DNA of 62,599 bases from Cyclobacteriaceae bacterium (GCA_020832375.1 JAFIEW010000009.1:1-62599); one strand, 5' to 3'. Shown: positions 17,388 to 25,693, counted from the stretch's first letter. Translations and numbers: made by a program. The notes: generated by a model from the letters alone, not told the origin.

Positions 17388-18172
17388 GATGCTTTTTGAT
17401 TTAGTGCTTGCTCAAAGTTTAGGCTATGCGATAGCTGATGCACCCAATAGTTTGGGTGCAATCGTACTACCGATCCGATCACGATGATTGCAGGTGCCTC
17501 CATGGATTGTGCTTCACTTACCGCTACAATATCCTGGGCATCAGCCAATGCAATCTTCTCTGTTGGCAAACTCCCATTTTGAATGACCGCAAATGGCATA
17601 TCGGCTTTTCCCGAACGAATGAAGAAGTCTGCTATCAATTTGAGTTTTCTTAAACCCATCAATACTACAAGAGTGGCATTTGTGGCCGCGGCCTTTTTAA
17701 AGTCTTCAGGCAAATCGCCAGTTCTAGTTGTAGCGGTGATCACCCAAAAACTATTCGAATAGCCCCTAGAAGTCAGCGGTATTCCTTGAAGTCCAGTCAA
17801 TGAAGTAGCTGAAGAAAGTCCTGGCACGCGAACTACCTCTACACCTTGAGAAAGTGCATATTCTGCTTCTTCCCCCCCGCGACCGAAAATGAATGGATCG
17901 CCACCTTTTAGCCTTACCACCTGAAAGCCTCTCTTTGCATAATTGACCAGCAGCCGGTTAATGTCTTCTTGTGGCATGCTGTGGTTGCGGTCACGCTTCC
18001 CCACGAAGACCAATTCGCAGTTGGCATCTGCATAACTCAAAATATCCTCTCCCACTAATGCATCATAAAGTATCACATCAGCTTGCTGTAAGGCTTTTAC
18101 CGCTTTTATAGTCAATAAGTCCGCATCTCCAGGACCTGCGCCGACTAAATATATTTTACCGATTTGTGACAT
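17384..18172 (-). CDS. cobA: Uroporphyrinogen-III C-methyltransferase (SUMT)
   Basis: SAM-dependent enzyme that converts uroporphyrinogen III to precorrin-2, the first committed siroheme step. It shows the N-terminal VGAGPGDADLLTIKA block, the GGDPFIFGRGGEE motif and the VPGLSSATSL segment characteristic of SUMT. The start at 18172 (M-S-Q-I-G-K-I-Y) is chosen because it directly precedes the family-conserved beginning; the longest frame, from 18265, would extend the protein over the end of sir with non-homologous sequence. With this start the gene overlaps the sir 3' end by 17 bp and is followed by a 4-bp overlap with the fusion gene. Product length is 262 residues, normal for a stand-alone SUMT. 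It supplies siroheme to the upstream-encoded sulfite reductase. Confidence 0.93.
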   Translation of the reverse strand: MSQIGKIYLVGAGPGDADLLTIKAVKALQQADVILYDALVGEDILSYADANCELVFVGKRDRNHSMPQEDINRLLVNYAKRGFQVVRLKGGDPFIFGRGGEEAEYALSQGVEVVRVPGLSSATSLTGLQGIPLTSRGYSNSFWVITATTRTGDLPEDFKKAAATNATLVVLMGLRKLKLIADFFIRSGKADMPFAVIQNGSLPTEKIALADAQDIVAVSEAQSMEAPAIIVIGSVVRLHPNYWVHQLSHSLNFEQALNQKAS

Positions 18173-20297
18173 CTCCATTGGCTTTTGATGTTTTTTGAAT
18201 TTGGTTTCTCCAAGCGCTGGCTTCAGCATGAAATTTAATCGCCTGAGCGATATATTCATTGGCAAACTGCTCTGTTGGTGCTTGCTTATTCATGACTAAA
18301 ACCAATTGCTCAAAAGTTGAATTTTGAAGGCTCAGCGGCCCTTTACTTCCAAAATGCTCGTCATAAGCCTTCAGAACCGAGGCTTGAGAATTACACTTCA
18401 CATTTTCTGCAAGTAAAATGGCTTTTGCTGTATGCACCTGACCACTATAGGTATGATACACTGCATCCGCATATCGTTTAGCTCTCAAGCTATCTTTCGC
18501 CCAGTCAATGCGTTCCTCTGCCTCAAATAAGAGCGTCTGAACCAAGTCGATCACTACCCCTGCACATTCACCTACGCCAATGGCAGTTTGAAACTTCTCC
18601 TCTTGCTTCCAGTCAATATATTCTGAAAGATCAAGGTTTTTGAGATTAGCAAAGGGCTTAAGTAGCTCGTAAAAGTATTTGTCGCCTTTTCTATCAAAGT
18701 AGGCATTGAAAACCTCTTCTTCTTCTCGCTGATCGAAATAATCATCAAGCAAGGCTTCAACCGCTTTGAGTACTCGTTTAGATGGTATCTTAATGACTTT
18801 TGAGCCTAGTCTCCCCTCTCCATTGGATAGGGTGCCACCCCCAAGCATAACCTGCAATGCGGGTAACAGTCCTTCAGGTCCCTTAATACTGCTACCGTGA
18901 AAGCCAATTTGAGCCAGTCCATGCTGACCACAACTATTCATACAGCCGCTAATTTTGATTTTTAGATCTCTCTCATATGCCAAGTTCGGATAGGCCTTTC
19001 TCAAAAAGTCCTCCAATGCAGCAACTGCCCCCGTGCTACTCGATATGCCCAGATTACAGGTATCAGTACCCGGGCATGAAGTAATGTCGAGTGTAGAGTC
19101 ATAGCCTGGGGTAGCGAGATTTAACCCGCTTAAAGCCTCATAAACAGTAGGCAAGTGATGCGTAGGAACATAGCGAAGCAATAAATTTTGATTAGGCGTC
19201 ACACGGATGTCATCCCCAATCAAACCATTCAAAGCACGAATAAATTGACGGGTCTTGATGGTAGAAATATCACCCAAAGGTATTTTGACAAATACTCCAT
19301 GATACCCCTCTTGCTTTTGCGCAAAGACATTGGTTGCCAGCCATTCTTGGTACTTTAAGTCTGCATCTATTGGTTTGTCAGATCCATTTTCAAGGTTGAC
19401 ACTAGGAATAAAGCTTGGCACTATTGAATTTGCTTCGATAGGGTAGCTCGTAGCACTCAGTCCAGCTTTTTCCGCTTCTACCAAGTCCACAAAAGCTTCA
19501 AAGCCAATTTGCTTGATCAAGAACTTCATCCGCGCCTTCCTTCGGTTGTTGCGCTCCCCTTCTCTATCGAAAACTCGCAAAATAGCTTCTGTAAGAGGTA
19601 TAATTTCTTCTGTTGGGATGAAATCACTGTAAGCATAAGCCAAGAAACCTTGAGCCCCAAGTCCTCCACCCACTAATACTTTAAAACCTTTGACTGTCTC
19701 TCCATCCACTATTTCCACCTTTGGGATAAAGCCTAAGTCGTGAATGTAAGTCAAGGCAGTATCTTTTTCAGTAGCGCTAAAGGCTATTTTAAACTTCCTA
19801 CCCATATCCTGATTGATGGGGTTGCGCAGCAAGTGCCTGAAAAGAGCATCAGCATAGGGTGTTACATCAAAAGCTTCTTCAGGGTCGATACCTGCCTCAG
19901 GTGAGGCAGTGATATTTCTTACGGTATTGCCGCAGGCCTCTCTTAGGGTAATCTCATCCTGCTCGAGTTTAGCCCATAGCTCAGGAGTGTCGTCTAAGCT
20001 CACATAGTGAAGTTGTATGTCTTGGCGGGTGGTGAGGTGTAAGTTGCCCGTGCTGTACTCATCACTAATATCTGCAATTCTTGCTAACTGACGGAAGGTC
20101 AATTTACCATAAGGGATTTTGATCCGTATCATCTGTACTCCTTGCTGTCGCTGCCCATACACTCCTCTTGCTAGCCGGAGTGACCTGAACTTTTCTTCAG
20201 CAATTTCGCCTTGATGAAACTTTCTAATCTTTTCTTCTAGCTCAAGTATGTCTTTTTCAACTAAAGGATTTTCGATTTCTGTTCTGAAGCTTTGCAT
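18156..20297 (-). CDS. sir: Siroheme sulfite/nitrite-reductase-family hemoprotein with C-terminal helical extension
   Basis: Assimilatory reductase predicted to take sulfite to sulfide with six electrons. Two ferredoxin-like/hemoprotein half-domains are visible: the first has the GVYGQRQQGVQM and TTRQDIQLHY segments, the second carries the siroheme-[4Fe-4S] ligands as CPGTDTC (Cys408, Cys414) and GCMNSCGQHG (Cys452, Cys456). The catalytic portion ends near residue 550. Beyond it come about 160 further residues (VGECAGVVIDLVQTLLFEAE onwards), mostly helical and HEPN-like, which classical CysI lacks. The family also contains nitrite reductases, but the APS reductase, CysDN and siroheme genes downstream argue for sulfite. 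Expression is probably controlled by the cysteine-codon leader and attenuator just upstream. Confidence 0.9.
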   Translation of the reverse strand: MQSFRTEIENPLVEKDILELEEKIRKFHQGEIAEEKFRSLRLARGVYGQRQQGVQMIRIKIPYGKLTFRQLARIADISDEYSTGNLHLTTRQDIQLHYVSLDDTPELWAKLEQDEITLREACGNTVRNITASPEAGIDPEEAFDVTPYADALFRHLLRNPINQDMGRKFKIAFSATEKDTALTYIHDLGFIPKVEIVDGETVKGFKVLVGGGLGAQGFLAYAYSDFIPTEEIIPLTEAILRVFDREGERNNRRKARMKFLIKQIGFEAFVDLVEAEKAGLSATSYPIEANSIVPSFIPSVNLENGSDKPIDADLKYQEWLATNVFAQKQEGYHGVFVKIPLGDISTIKTRQFIRALNGLIGDDIRVTPNQNLLLRYVPTHHLPTVYEALSGLNLATPGYDSTLDITSCPGTDTCNLGISSSTGAVAALEDFLRKAYPNLAYERDLKIKISGCMNSCGQHGLAQIGFHGSSIKGPEGLLPALQVMLGGGTLSNGEGRLGSKVIKIPSKRVLKAVEALLDDYFDQREEEEVFNAYFDRKGDKYFYELLKPFANLKNLDLSEYIDWKQEEKFQTAIGVGECAGVVIDLVQTLLFEAEERIDWAKDSLRAKRYADAVYHTYSGQVHTAKAILLAENVKCNSQASVLKAYDEHFGSKGPLSLQNSTFEQLVLVMNKQAPTEQFANEYIAQAIKFHAEASAWRNQIQKTSKANGDVTNR

Positions 20298-20366
20298 ATT
20301 ATTATTCTAGTTTTTGGCCAAAGTTTAATTATGTATCATTTGAAGTTCATGGAAAATAAAGGCAAT

Positions 20367-20404
20367 AAAAAAGCCCTAAATACGGCGTGTATCTAGGGCT
20401 TTTT
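20367..20404 (-). terminator. Intrinsic terminator (attenuator) upstream of sir
   Basis: On the minus strand, AGCCCTA (20400-20394) pairs with TAGGGCT (20378-20372); after one mismatch ATAC (20392-20389) pairs with GTAT (20383-20380) around the loop ACGCC. A run of U follows (20372-20367). It lies 70 bp before the sir start and 20 bp after the stop of a cysteine-rich mini-ORF. No other gene lies upstream that it could serve. Its 5' arm and loop (20397-20384) are complementary to 20451-20439 inside the mini-ORF, giving an alternative antiterminator. Confidence 0.85.
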
Positions 20405-20451
20405 CTATTAGCTGATCAAATACTTAACTAATAAAATTCCTATTACACGCC
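20384..20451 (-). promoter_or_regulatory. Predicted antiterminator pairing for the cys operon
   Basis: The leader segment GGCGTGTA (minus strand, 20451-20444) is perfectly complementary to TACACGCC (20391-20384) in the terminator's 5' half. After a 1x2 internal loop, TAGG (20442-20439) pairs with CCTA (20397-20394). This makes 12 bp that cannot coexist with the terminator stem. The leader strand includes the last cysteine codon (Cys40). A ribosome held at any earlier cysteine codon would leave it free, while one reaching the stop codon would mask it. Confidence 0.72.
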
Positions 20452-20564
20452 TTTAAATACTGCATACAGCAGTGCATGCTACACATACAGCAACAGATAG
20501 CGCAAGCAAGTATGCTTGTAGCTAGGGCATTGGAAAAAATTAGAAATATTTGTGTTGTCTTCAT
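20424..20564 (-). CDS. Cysteine-rich leader peptide, cys operon attenuator
   Basis: A 46-codon ORF (ATG at 20564, stop TAA at 20426-20424) too short for routine gene calls. It begins MKTTQIFLIF, and residues 21-33 read CAICCCMCSMHCC, with another cysteine at 40: eight cysteines in twenty positions, encoded by both TGC and TGT. It is followed after 20 bp by an intrinsic terminator and then sir, the first gene of sulfur assimilation. The best explanation is a regulatory leader peptide: translation speed through the cysteine codons reports the cysteinyl-tRNA level and selects terminator or antiterminator. An alternative is a tiny metal-binding or membrane peptide (the N-terminus is hydrophobic), but the terminator complementarity argues for the leader role. 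Confidence 0.78.
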   Translation of the reverse strand: MKTTQIFLIFSNALATSILACAICCCMCSMHCCMQYLKACNRNFIS

Positions 20565-21382
20565 TTTTATAATTTATTCAACAAGGGTCTTTTCAAACTG
20601 AAAGCTTAGACAAAAGATGTAGTTTTTAATTTTAAAACCACTTTAACTATAGGGCTACATTAAAACTCTTTTGGACGAAGCATGCAACAAATGAAATTCA
20701 TTTTATGCAGTAGATTCAATGACACAGGATGAAAAGCGTACGCTTGTTATGCTTTTACTAATGCCAAATGTAGGAATAATTTTTAATCCTACAAACTTAG
20801 TAGGATTTATTTTTCAAAAAACCACCTTACATTAAATGGTAAATCTAGATTTTTTGAATATTTAATATGCTTACCCGCTAGTTTACCAATCTGAGCTGTT
20901 TAATCATCAGCGAATAAATTTCATCAAAGTCAATTAGATTCAAAGCTAACTGTACAAGATGGGTATTTATTCGTTCGATGCAAGCAATGATGTTTTACAT
21001 TGATTATATCCTGTGATGCCCCGTGCTAAGACTGCGGTAATCTGTGACCCAAAAGATTAAACAATGTCGCTAGATGATCTAGAATGTCTTTCTCGGTGAT
21101 TCCTAGTTAACATAATGCCGTGTCAAGCTTTTGATAAAGTGACTTTTGCATTCATGCTGATCGGCATAATATTTAAAGTCAATCTTTTCTCTACCTAAAA
21201 ACAGTTGCCTTGAAGACAGTCCAACTTGCACATTGAGCGAAGAAAAACCTAATTTTAAAATAATCAGACAGTAACACCTAAGATATCAGTATACCTAAAA
21301 AAAGATCTCAGTAGCCCACTAAAATTTTAAAAAAATACATCGCTTCTAGAAGTTAAAAGTTGTAAGCACATTAAATTGCGGC
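20565..21382. other. Long intergenic region upstream of cys leader and Na/Pi symporter
   Basis: About 820 bp between the leader peptide and the plus-strand symporter gene. It should contain both promoters, but no exact TAnnTTTG box precedes either. A perfect 8-bp hairpin with a T-run (20785-20815) is present without an obvious gene. ORFs of 16 and 38 codons near 20.7 kb were judged unsupported. The rest is AT-rich DNA without visible structure. Confidence 0.45.
20785..20815 (+). terminator. Orphan terminator-like hairpin
   Basis: AATCCTAC (20785-20792) pairs perfectly with GTAGGATT (20800-20807) over a 7-nt loop and is followed by TATTTTT. It faces the plus strand, but no supported plus-strand gene ends here. 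It could end a small RNA or a lost gene. Confidence 0.45.
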
Positions 21383-23050
21383 ATGGAACAGCAATCATTT
21401 GATTTATGGCAATTTTTGGCAGGTTTAGGGGTATTCCTATACGGCATGAACCGATTAGAACATGGACTCAAAGAGCTCGGCGGTAATTCCTTTAAAAATA
21501 TATTGCAGCAATTCACAGACAGCACTTGGAAAGCTGTATTAGTGGGGGCGCTCATTACAGCGGTGCTACAAAGCAGCTCACTCGTCACCTTGATGGTTCT
21601 TGCCTTTCTCGGTGCCAAAGTGATTAAGCTGAAGAATGCACTCGGTATCATCTTAGGAGCCAACTTAGGAACAAGTATCACAGCTTGGATAGTAGCTACA
21701 TTAGGATTCAAATTTAGTGTTGCTGGCTTTTCAATGCCATTTTTAGGTATTGGTTGTCTTCTTCTGATCTTTTTTCAAAGTAGGGTCGTCTTAAAAAACA
21801 TCGGCATGCTTGGCCTAGGCTTTGGATTGCTCTTCTTGGGTTTGGAGTTCATGAAAGTCGCAATAGAGGCTGTCGCTGATCAAGTAGACCTGCAGCAGTA
21901 TGCTGGCTATGGATTGTGGGTATTTTTGATAATTGGCATTATTTTAACAGCACTGATTCAGAGTAGCTCAGCCACCATAGTGATTGTATTAAGTGCCATG
22001 AATGCGGAAGTGCTAGACCTAACTCAAGCATCAGCGGTCGTATTAGGTGCTACGATTGGCACCACCATAACTGTCGCTATCGGTGCTCTAGGGGGTGTAT
22101 CAGATAAAAAAAGGCTAGCTACAGGTTATTTCATCTTCAATGCAGTTACAGGGGTCTTTATGTTTTGGTTGATCGAACCTACCCTATCCCTGACCACCAC
22201 TTTGTTTCCTTTCGACGACCCACTGCTAGACTTAGTTCTTTTTAATACCTTCACCCGACTAATAGGTATTGTCATCTTTTTACCCTTCATGTCTCAGATG
22301 GAACGGTTTCTATCGGCCAGATACAAGTCTTCTGAAGCGGAAGGTGTAACTCTTTACTTGAAAAATGTAGACACTAAAATACCTTCTATCGCCATTGATG
22401 CGCTCGAGAAAGAAGTGAATAGAGCCTTCCTTGAGACCGTTTTCTTTTATCGCAAAAACTTTCGAGTGAAGGTCAGTGACAAAAAGTCAAAAGTAAGCCC
22501 ATGGCAGAAAATTCTCAAAGAAGAGAAAAATCCCCTTCGTAGGTATGTGTTGGTAAAAGAGCTGCATGATGAGATCATTCTCTTCCAGCAAAACCTCCTA
22601 GAAATGCCTTTAAGCAAAATAGAGGCTGATAAACTAGAACATTTGGTAAGAGTAATGCAACTCATATCTTATTGTGCGAAAGACATCAAGGATATTGTTC
22701 ATAACCTAGAGTCTATTAGAAGCTCAGAAGATGAAGACGCCAAAATTTGGCTTAAAAAGCTGGGAGAACACATCAATCAAAGGCTGTTAAATGTCGGTGA
22801 TCACCTTATTTCAAAAGAAAAAGAAGGAGAAATATCCATCGCTTTCGATCAGGCTTACTTCCACCAGCAAATGGATCAAATCCACCAACTGGCTAAGAAA
22901 TCACGAAAAGAAATGATCCCAACAAGTAGTCTTTCAAATGTGCTTAAGCAAAGCGCAAGCGCCATGAAGTATTTAGAAGAAGCCATTTTAGCGTGGGATG
23001 AGGACGGCATACAAGTCCCTGAAGAAGGGGAGCTAGTTGCTGTGGATTGA
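21383..23050 (+). CDS. Na/Pi cotransporter family protein with PhoU-like tail
   Basis: Predicted sodium-dependent phosphate symporter (PNaS/NptA family) in the inner membrane. The two inverted-repeat signatures are present: QSSSLVTL (63-70) and QSSSATIV (193-200), each followed by a GANLGT or GATIGT motif. About ten membrane segments occupy residues 1-310. The remaining 240 residues are soluble, helical and PhoU-like (KDIVHNLESIR region). The 555-residue length is normal for this two-domain class. It is a single gene between long gaps. The distinction between phosphate import and export cannot be made here. Confidence 0.92.
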   Translation: MEQQSFDLWQFLAGLGVFLYGMNRLEHGLKELGGNSFKNILQQFTDSTWKAVLVGALITAVLQSSSLVTLMVLAFLGAKVIKLKNALGIILGANLGTSITAWIVATLGFKFSVAGFSMPFLGIGCLLLIFFQSRVVLKNIGMLGLGFGLLFLGLEFMKVAIEAVADQVDLQQYAGYGLWVFLIIGIILTALIQSSSATIVIVLSAMNAEVLDLTQASAVVLGATIGTTITVAIGALGGVSDKKRLATGYFIFNAVTGVFMFWLIEPTLSLTTTLFPFDDPLLDLVLFNTFTRLIGIVIFLPFMSQMERFLSARYKSSEAEGVTLYLKNVDTKIPSIAIDALEKEVNRAFLETVFFYRKNFRVKVSDKKSKVSPWQKILKEEKNPLRRYVLVKELHDEIILFQQNLLEMPLSKIEADKLEHLVRVMQLISYCAKDIKDIVHNLESIRSSEDEDAKIWLKKLGEHINQRLLNVGDHLISKEKEGEISIAFDQAYFHQQMDQIHQLAKKSRKEMIPTSSLSNVLKQSASAMKYLEEAILAWDEDGIQVPEEGELVAVD

Positions 23051-23206
23051 ATTGACTGATTATCGATTTCAGATTCATTTTTATACAGGAAAACCATACC
23101 GTAAACAATCATCTTCATTCAAAAAGGAAAAAGTTTGAATAAAACCTCAAGCAATTAGGCTTGATGCGCCAGCTATGCCTATAATGAGAAAAAAACAATT
23201 ACTATT

Positions 23207-23222
23207 CTCATCCCACGCAAAA
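23207..23222 (+). repeat. Dispersed CTCATC(C/T)CA motif, copy 4
   Basis: It reads CTCATCCCACGCAAAA, the best representative of the consensus. It lies on the plus strand, ending 7 bp before the stop codon of the minus-strand GreA-like gene. This position relative to a minus-strand gene end is the same as for copy 3. Confidence 0.45.
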
Positions 23223-23228
23223 ATGAAA

Positions 23229-23687
23229 CTAGGCAAGTTCTAGGATTTGAAAAGAATTGCTATTGACCAAGAAATCATCGGCGACTTTTTTTTGCCTTGC
23301 TGCCTGCCCCAGAGGACTCGCAATAGAGGCAAAAAAAACATTCTTGTCCCCTACCTTGATTTGACCCAAAGGGCAAGAAAACAAGAAATATCCCTTATTG
23401 GTTTTTATTAAGGTTCCATTGCTCACCTGTTGATGAGGGTTTTGCTGTTGGATCAATTGGGTGATTTGCGCTAAAAACTGGCGTTGCTCAAGCAATCGAG
23501 CTTCAATTTTGTCAAGTTCTTGTTGTATCATTGCACGGCCGGTTTCGTACTTATCACCAGCGCTAGACTTGGTGTCAGAGGCCTTATCGGCATTGAGTTG
23601 CTGTAAATCATTTTGATAAGCTACTATCTTATCCTGTACGAGCTGCCCTGCGCTTGCAAGACATTGTTTTTTAAAATCAATCATCAT
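23229..23687 (-). CDS. GreA/GreB-like protein (Bacteroidota family)
   Basis: 152 residues with an N-terminal helical, coiled-coil-like half (LVQDKIVAYQNDLQQL; AMIQQELDKIEARLLEQRQF) and a C-terminal small beta-domain ending SPLGQAARQKKVADDF. The block SSAGDKYETGRAM near 41-53 and the SPLGQA motif recall GreA/GreB transcript-cleavage factors, although the acidic coiled-coil tip is not clearly conserved. This protein is often mislabelled 3-oxoacyl-ACP synthase in Bacteroidota genomes; nothing in it supports that. Role probably at RNA polymerase, by analogy only. It is divergent from yebC. Confidence 0.65.
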   Translation of the reverse strand: MMIDFKKQCLASAGQLVQDKIVAYQNDLQQLNADKASDTKSSAGDKYETGRAMIQQELDKIEARLLEQRQFLAQITQLIQQQNPHQQVSNGTLIKTNKGYFLFSCPLGQIKVGDKNVFFASIASPLGQAARQKKVADDFLVNSNSFQILELA

Positions 23688-23842
23688 GTGGGAAGTAAAC
23701 TTAAATGAATACTATTTCGATATTCAAGAGCAAAATACGTGAAAAGCCGATCTTATAAATATAAATGGAAGTTATAAACTTTTTAATCGTCTTTTAATGA
23801 ACGATTAGCTAAGATACTTTTAGAAAATCCAACAAACCTAAT

Positions 23843-23850
23843 TATTTTTG
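23843..23850 (+). promoter_or_regulatory. Predicted yebC -7 promoter element
   Basis: TATTTTTG matches TAnnTTTG exactly and lies 46 bp upstream of the yebC ATG in the divergent gap. No convincing -33 element was found. Confidence 0.42.
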
Positions 23851-23896
23851 TCAGTCTTAAAGAAAAATCACAACGCAACTAATAAAATACGAAACA

Positions 23897-24607
23897 ATGG
23901 GAAGAGCATTTGAATATCGTCGTGCTGCAAAAGAAAAAAGATGGGGAAAAATGTCGCGTATATTTCCCAAATTAGGTCGTGCAATTACCGTGGCAGCTAA
24001 AGAAGGAGGAACAGATCCCGAAATGAATGCTAAGCTGCGGACCGCCATCCAAAATGCGAAGGCACAAAATATGCCTAAAGACAATATTGATGCAGCAATT
24101 AAGCGTGCAGAAGGAAAGGATGCCGACGACTACCTAGAAATCAACTATGAAGGAAAAGGGCCTCATGGGGTATTGGTTTTTATTGAGTGCGCTACTGACA
24201 ATGTAAATCGTACTGTTGCGAATGTGAAGTCCTATTTCAATAAATCCGGCGGATCATTAGTTCCTAATGGATCATTGGAATTTATGTTTGATAGAAAAGC
24301 TGTATTCGAATTTGAGCCTTACGAAGGGATGAATCTTGAAGAGATGGAGCTAGAGCTCATCGATGCAGGACTAGAAGAAATAGAGGAAAGCAATGGTATC
24401 GTATACGTTTATGGTGATTACACCAACTTTGGTAGTCTTAATGAAGCTTTAGAGGAGAAAAAAATTGAACTTAAAAACGCAGGCTTGCAACGTTTCCCAA
24501 CATCGCCTGTTTCTTTTACCCCCGAGCAAATGGAGGAAATTGAGAAACTTCTCAATAAAATAGAGGATGATGATGATGTGCAAGAGGTTTATACTAATAT
24601 TGGATAA
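23897..24607 (+). CDS. yebC: YebC/PmpR family regulator (TACO1-like)
   Basis: Conserved three-domain protein of the YebC/TACO1 family. Described roles are DNA-binding regulation and, more recently, helping ribosomes through difficult stretches such as polyproline. The N-terminus [20 protein letters not shown] and the block [14 protein letters not shown] are diagnostic. At 236 residues it is full length for the family. It is followed after 48 bp by the lipocalin-like gene and may share its transcript. The start is the only sensible ATG. Confidence 0.94.
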   Translation: MGRAFEYRRAAKEKRWGKMSRIFPKLGRAITVAAKEGGTDPEMNAKLRTAIQNAKAQNMPKDNIDAAIKRAEGKDADDYLEINYEGKGPHGVLVFIECATDNVNRTVANVKSYFNKSGGSLVPNGSLEFMFDRKAVFEFEPYEGMNLEEMELELIDAGLEEIEESNGIVYVYGDYTNFGSLNEALEEKKIELKNAGLQRFPTSPVSFTPEQMEEIEKLLNKIEDDDDVQEVYTNIG

Positions 24608-24655
24608 GACACTGTATATTAGATAGACAATAGCTTAACGAAAACACCAAAATTT

Positions 24656-25402
24656 ATGAAAAATATGCCGCTGATTTTCTCGGTATTCTGTATCACGATT
24701 GCACTATTTTTTACGCAAGAAGGCAAAGCAAAAGAAAGTGGCTTGGAAGGTGCATGGGAATTAATAGAAAGAGATGGTGAGCCCGTAGACTACAAGATGA
24801 TTCGAATGTACAGTAAGGGTTACTTTACCTTTGCTGCATTTCGAGAAGATGATGAATTCATCAAAGCTGGTGGTGGCACTTATCAACTGAAGCGAAGAAA
24901 CTATATCGAAAACTATGAAATCCACTCAGAAAATCATAGAACTACTGGTCAGAGTTACCAATATAGCTTAGAGAGAAATGCGGATGTGATGACCCTCACT
25001 CTAAAATCTAGTGGCGATAGAGTAGTAGAAAAATGGAGAAAAATTGATGGTGCAGCCCACGAAATGGCGCAATGTTACCGCATACACAAGCGAGTGACTG
25101 AAGATAATGAGTGGTTTACAGTGGAATATGCACCACGCAAAACCTTAAAGATACTTACTGACTCCCGATATCAAATTCTTGCACTCAACAGCAAAACAGG
25201 TGAGTTTTGGGGATCCAGCGGTGGAACTTGGGGAAGAAAGGATGATCGATACACTGAAAACATCGAGTTTTTCTCAAAAAGAGAAAATGAAGTAGGTCGC
25301 AGCCTAAGCTTCGATATCAAATGGACACCAAAAGAATGGCATCATAAAGGCACCGCCACCGATGGCGATGACTTGGAAGAAATTTGGTTACCATACAAAT
25401 AA
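24656..25402 (+). CDS. Secreted protein with two tandem lipocalin-like repeats
   Basis: A signal peptide (MKNMPLIFSVFCITIALFF, cleavage near GKAKE) leads into two related beta-rich halves. Half one (about 29-130) begins LEGAWELIERDGEPV and contains GGGTYQLKRRNYIENYEIHS. Half two (about 140-248) contains SSGGTWGRKDDRYTENIEFF and ends DLEEIWLPYK. The G-G-T-[WY]...Y.E.IEF core occurs in both, so an internal duplication is visible. No enzyme motif is present; lipocalin-like or DUF-type small-ligand binding is a guess. The gene ends at its own terminator. Family function unknown. Confidence 0.75.
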   Translation: MKNMPLIFSVFCITIALFFTQEGKAKESGLEGAWELIERDGEPVDYKMIRMYSKGYFTFAAFREDDEFIKAGGGTYQLKRRNYIENYEIHSENHRTTGQSYQYSLERNADVMTLTLKSSGDRVVEKWRKIDGAAHEMAQCYRIHKRVTEDNEWFTVEYAPRKTLKILTDSRYQILALNSKTGEFWGSSGGTWGRKDDRYTENIEFFSKRENEVGRSLSFDIKWTPKEWHHKGTATDGDDLEEIWLPYK

Positions 25403-25404
25403 AT

Positions 25405-25434
25405 AAAGGCTCTCTAATAAGGGAGCCTTTTTTT
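25405..25434 (+). terminator. Terminator of the lipocalin-like gene
   Basis: AAAGGCTCTC (25405-25414) pairs with GGGAGCCTTT (25421-25430) over a TAATAA loop with one wobble, and a T-run follows. It starts 2 bp after the stop codon. Confidence 0.9.
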
Positions 25435-25612
25435 CATAAAGTTAATACGGGATCATTCTAGCTGGATTCTGTGAGAAACCCTCATAAATATTGTTTTTCT
25501 AAACACTCCCTCGGTGCCATCAAGAAAGACCTTCTATGTTCCTGCTAAAAATATAGTCCCTCAATAATGGCCAAAGCTTTATCTGTACCTCAGCGTTTAA
25601 GCATAAAACGAC

Positions 25613-25641
25613 AGAAAAAAAGGTCGAATTTAATCCGACCT
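25613..25641 (-). terminator. Terminator of glnN
   Basis: On the minus strand AGGTCG (25641-25636) pairs with CGACCT (25626-25621) over a 9-nt loop and is followed by seven T (25620-25614). It lies about 50 bp past the glnN stop. Confidence 0.85.
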
Positions 25642-25693
25642 CTTTTCCAACAACAACAAACAATATCTGTAATTTTTATGCGGTAACTTATTT

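Noticed and set aside
20682-20834. Two small plus-strand ORFs (16 and 38 codons) near the orphan hairpin
   Set aside because: Composition is that of random AT-rich DNA, there is no ribosome-binding context or recognisable motif, and the second ORF runs through the hairpin.
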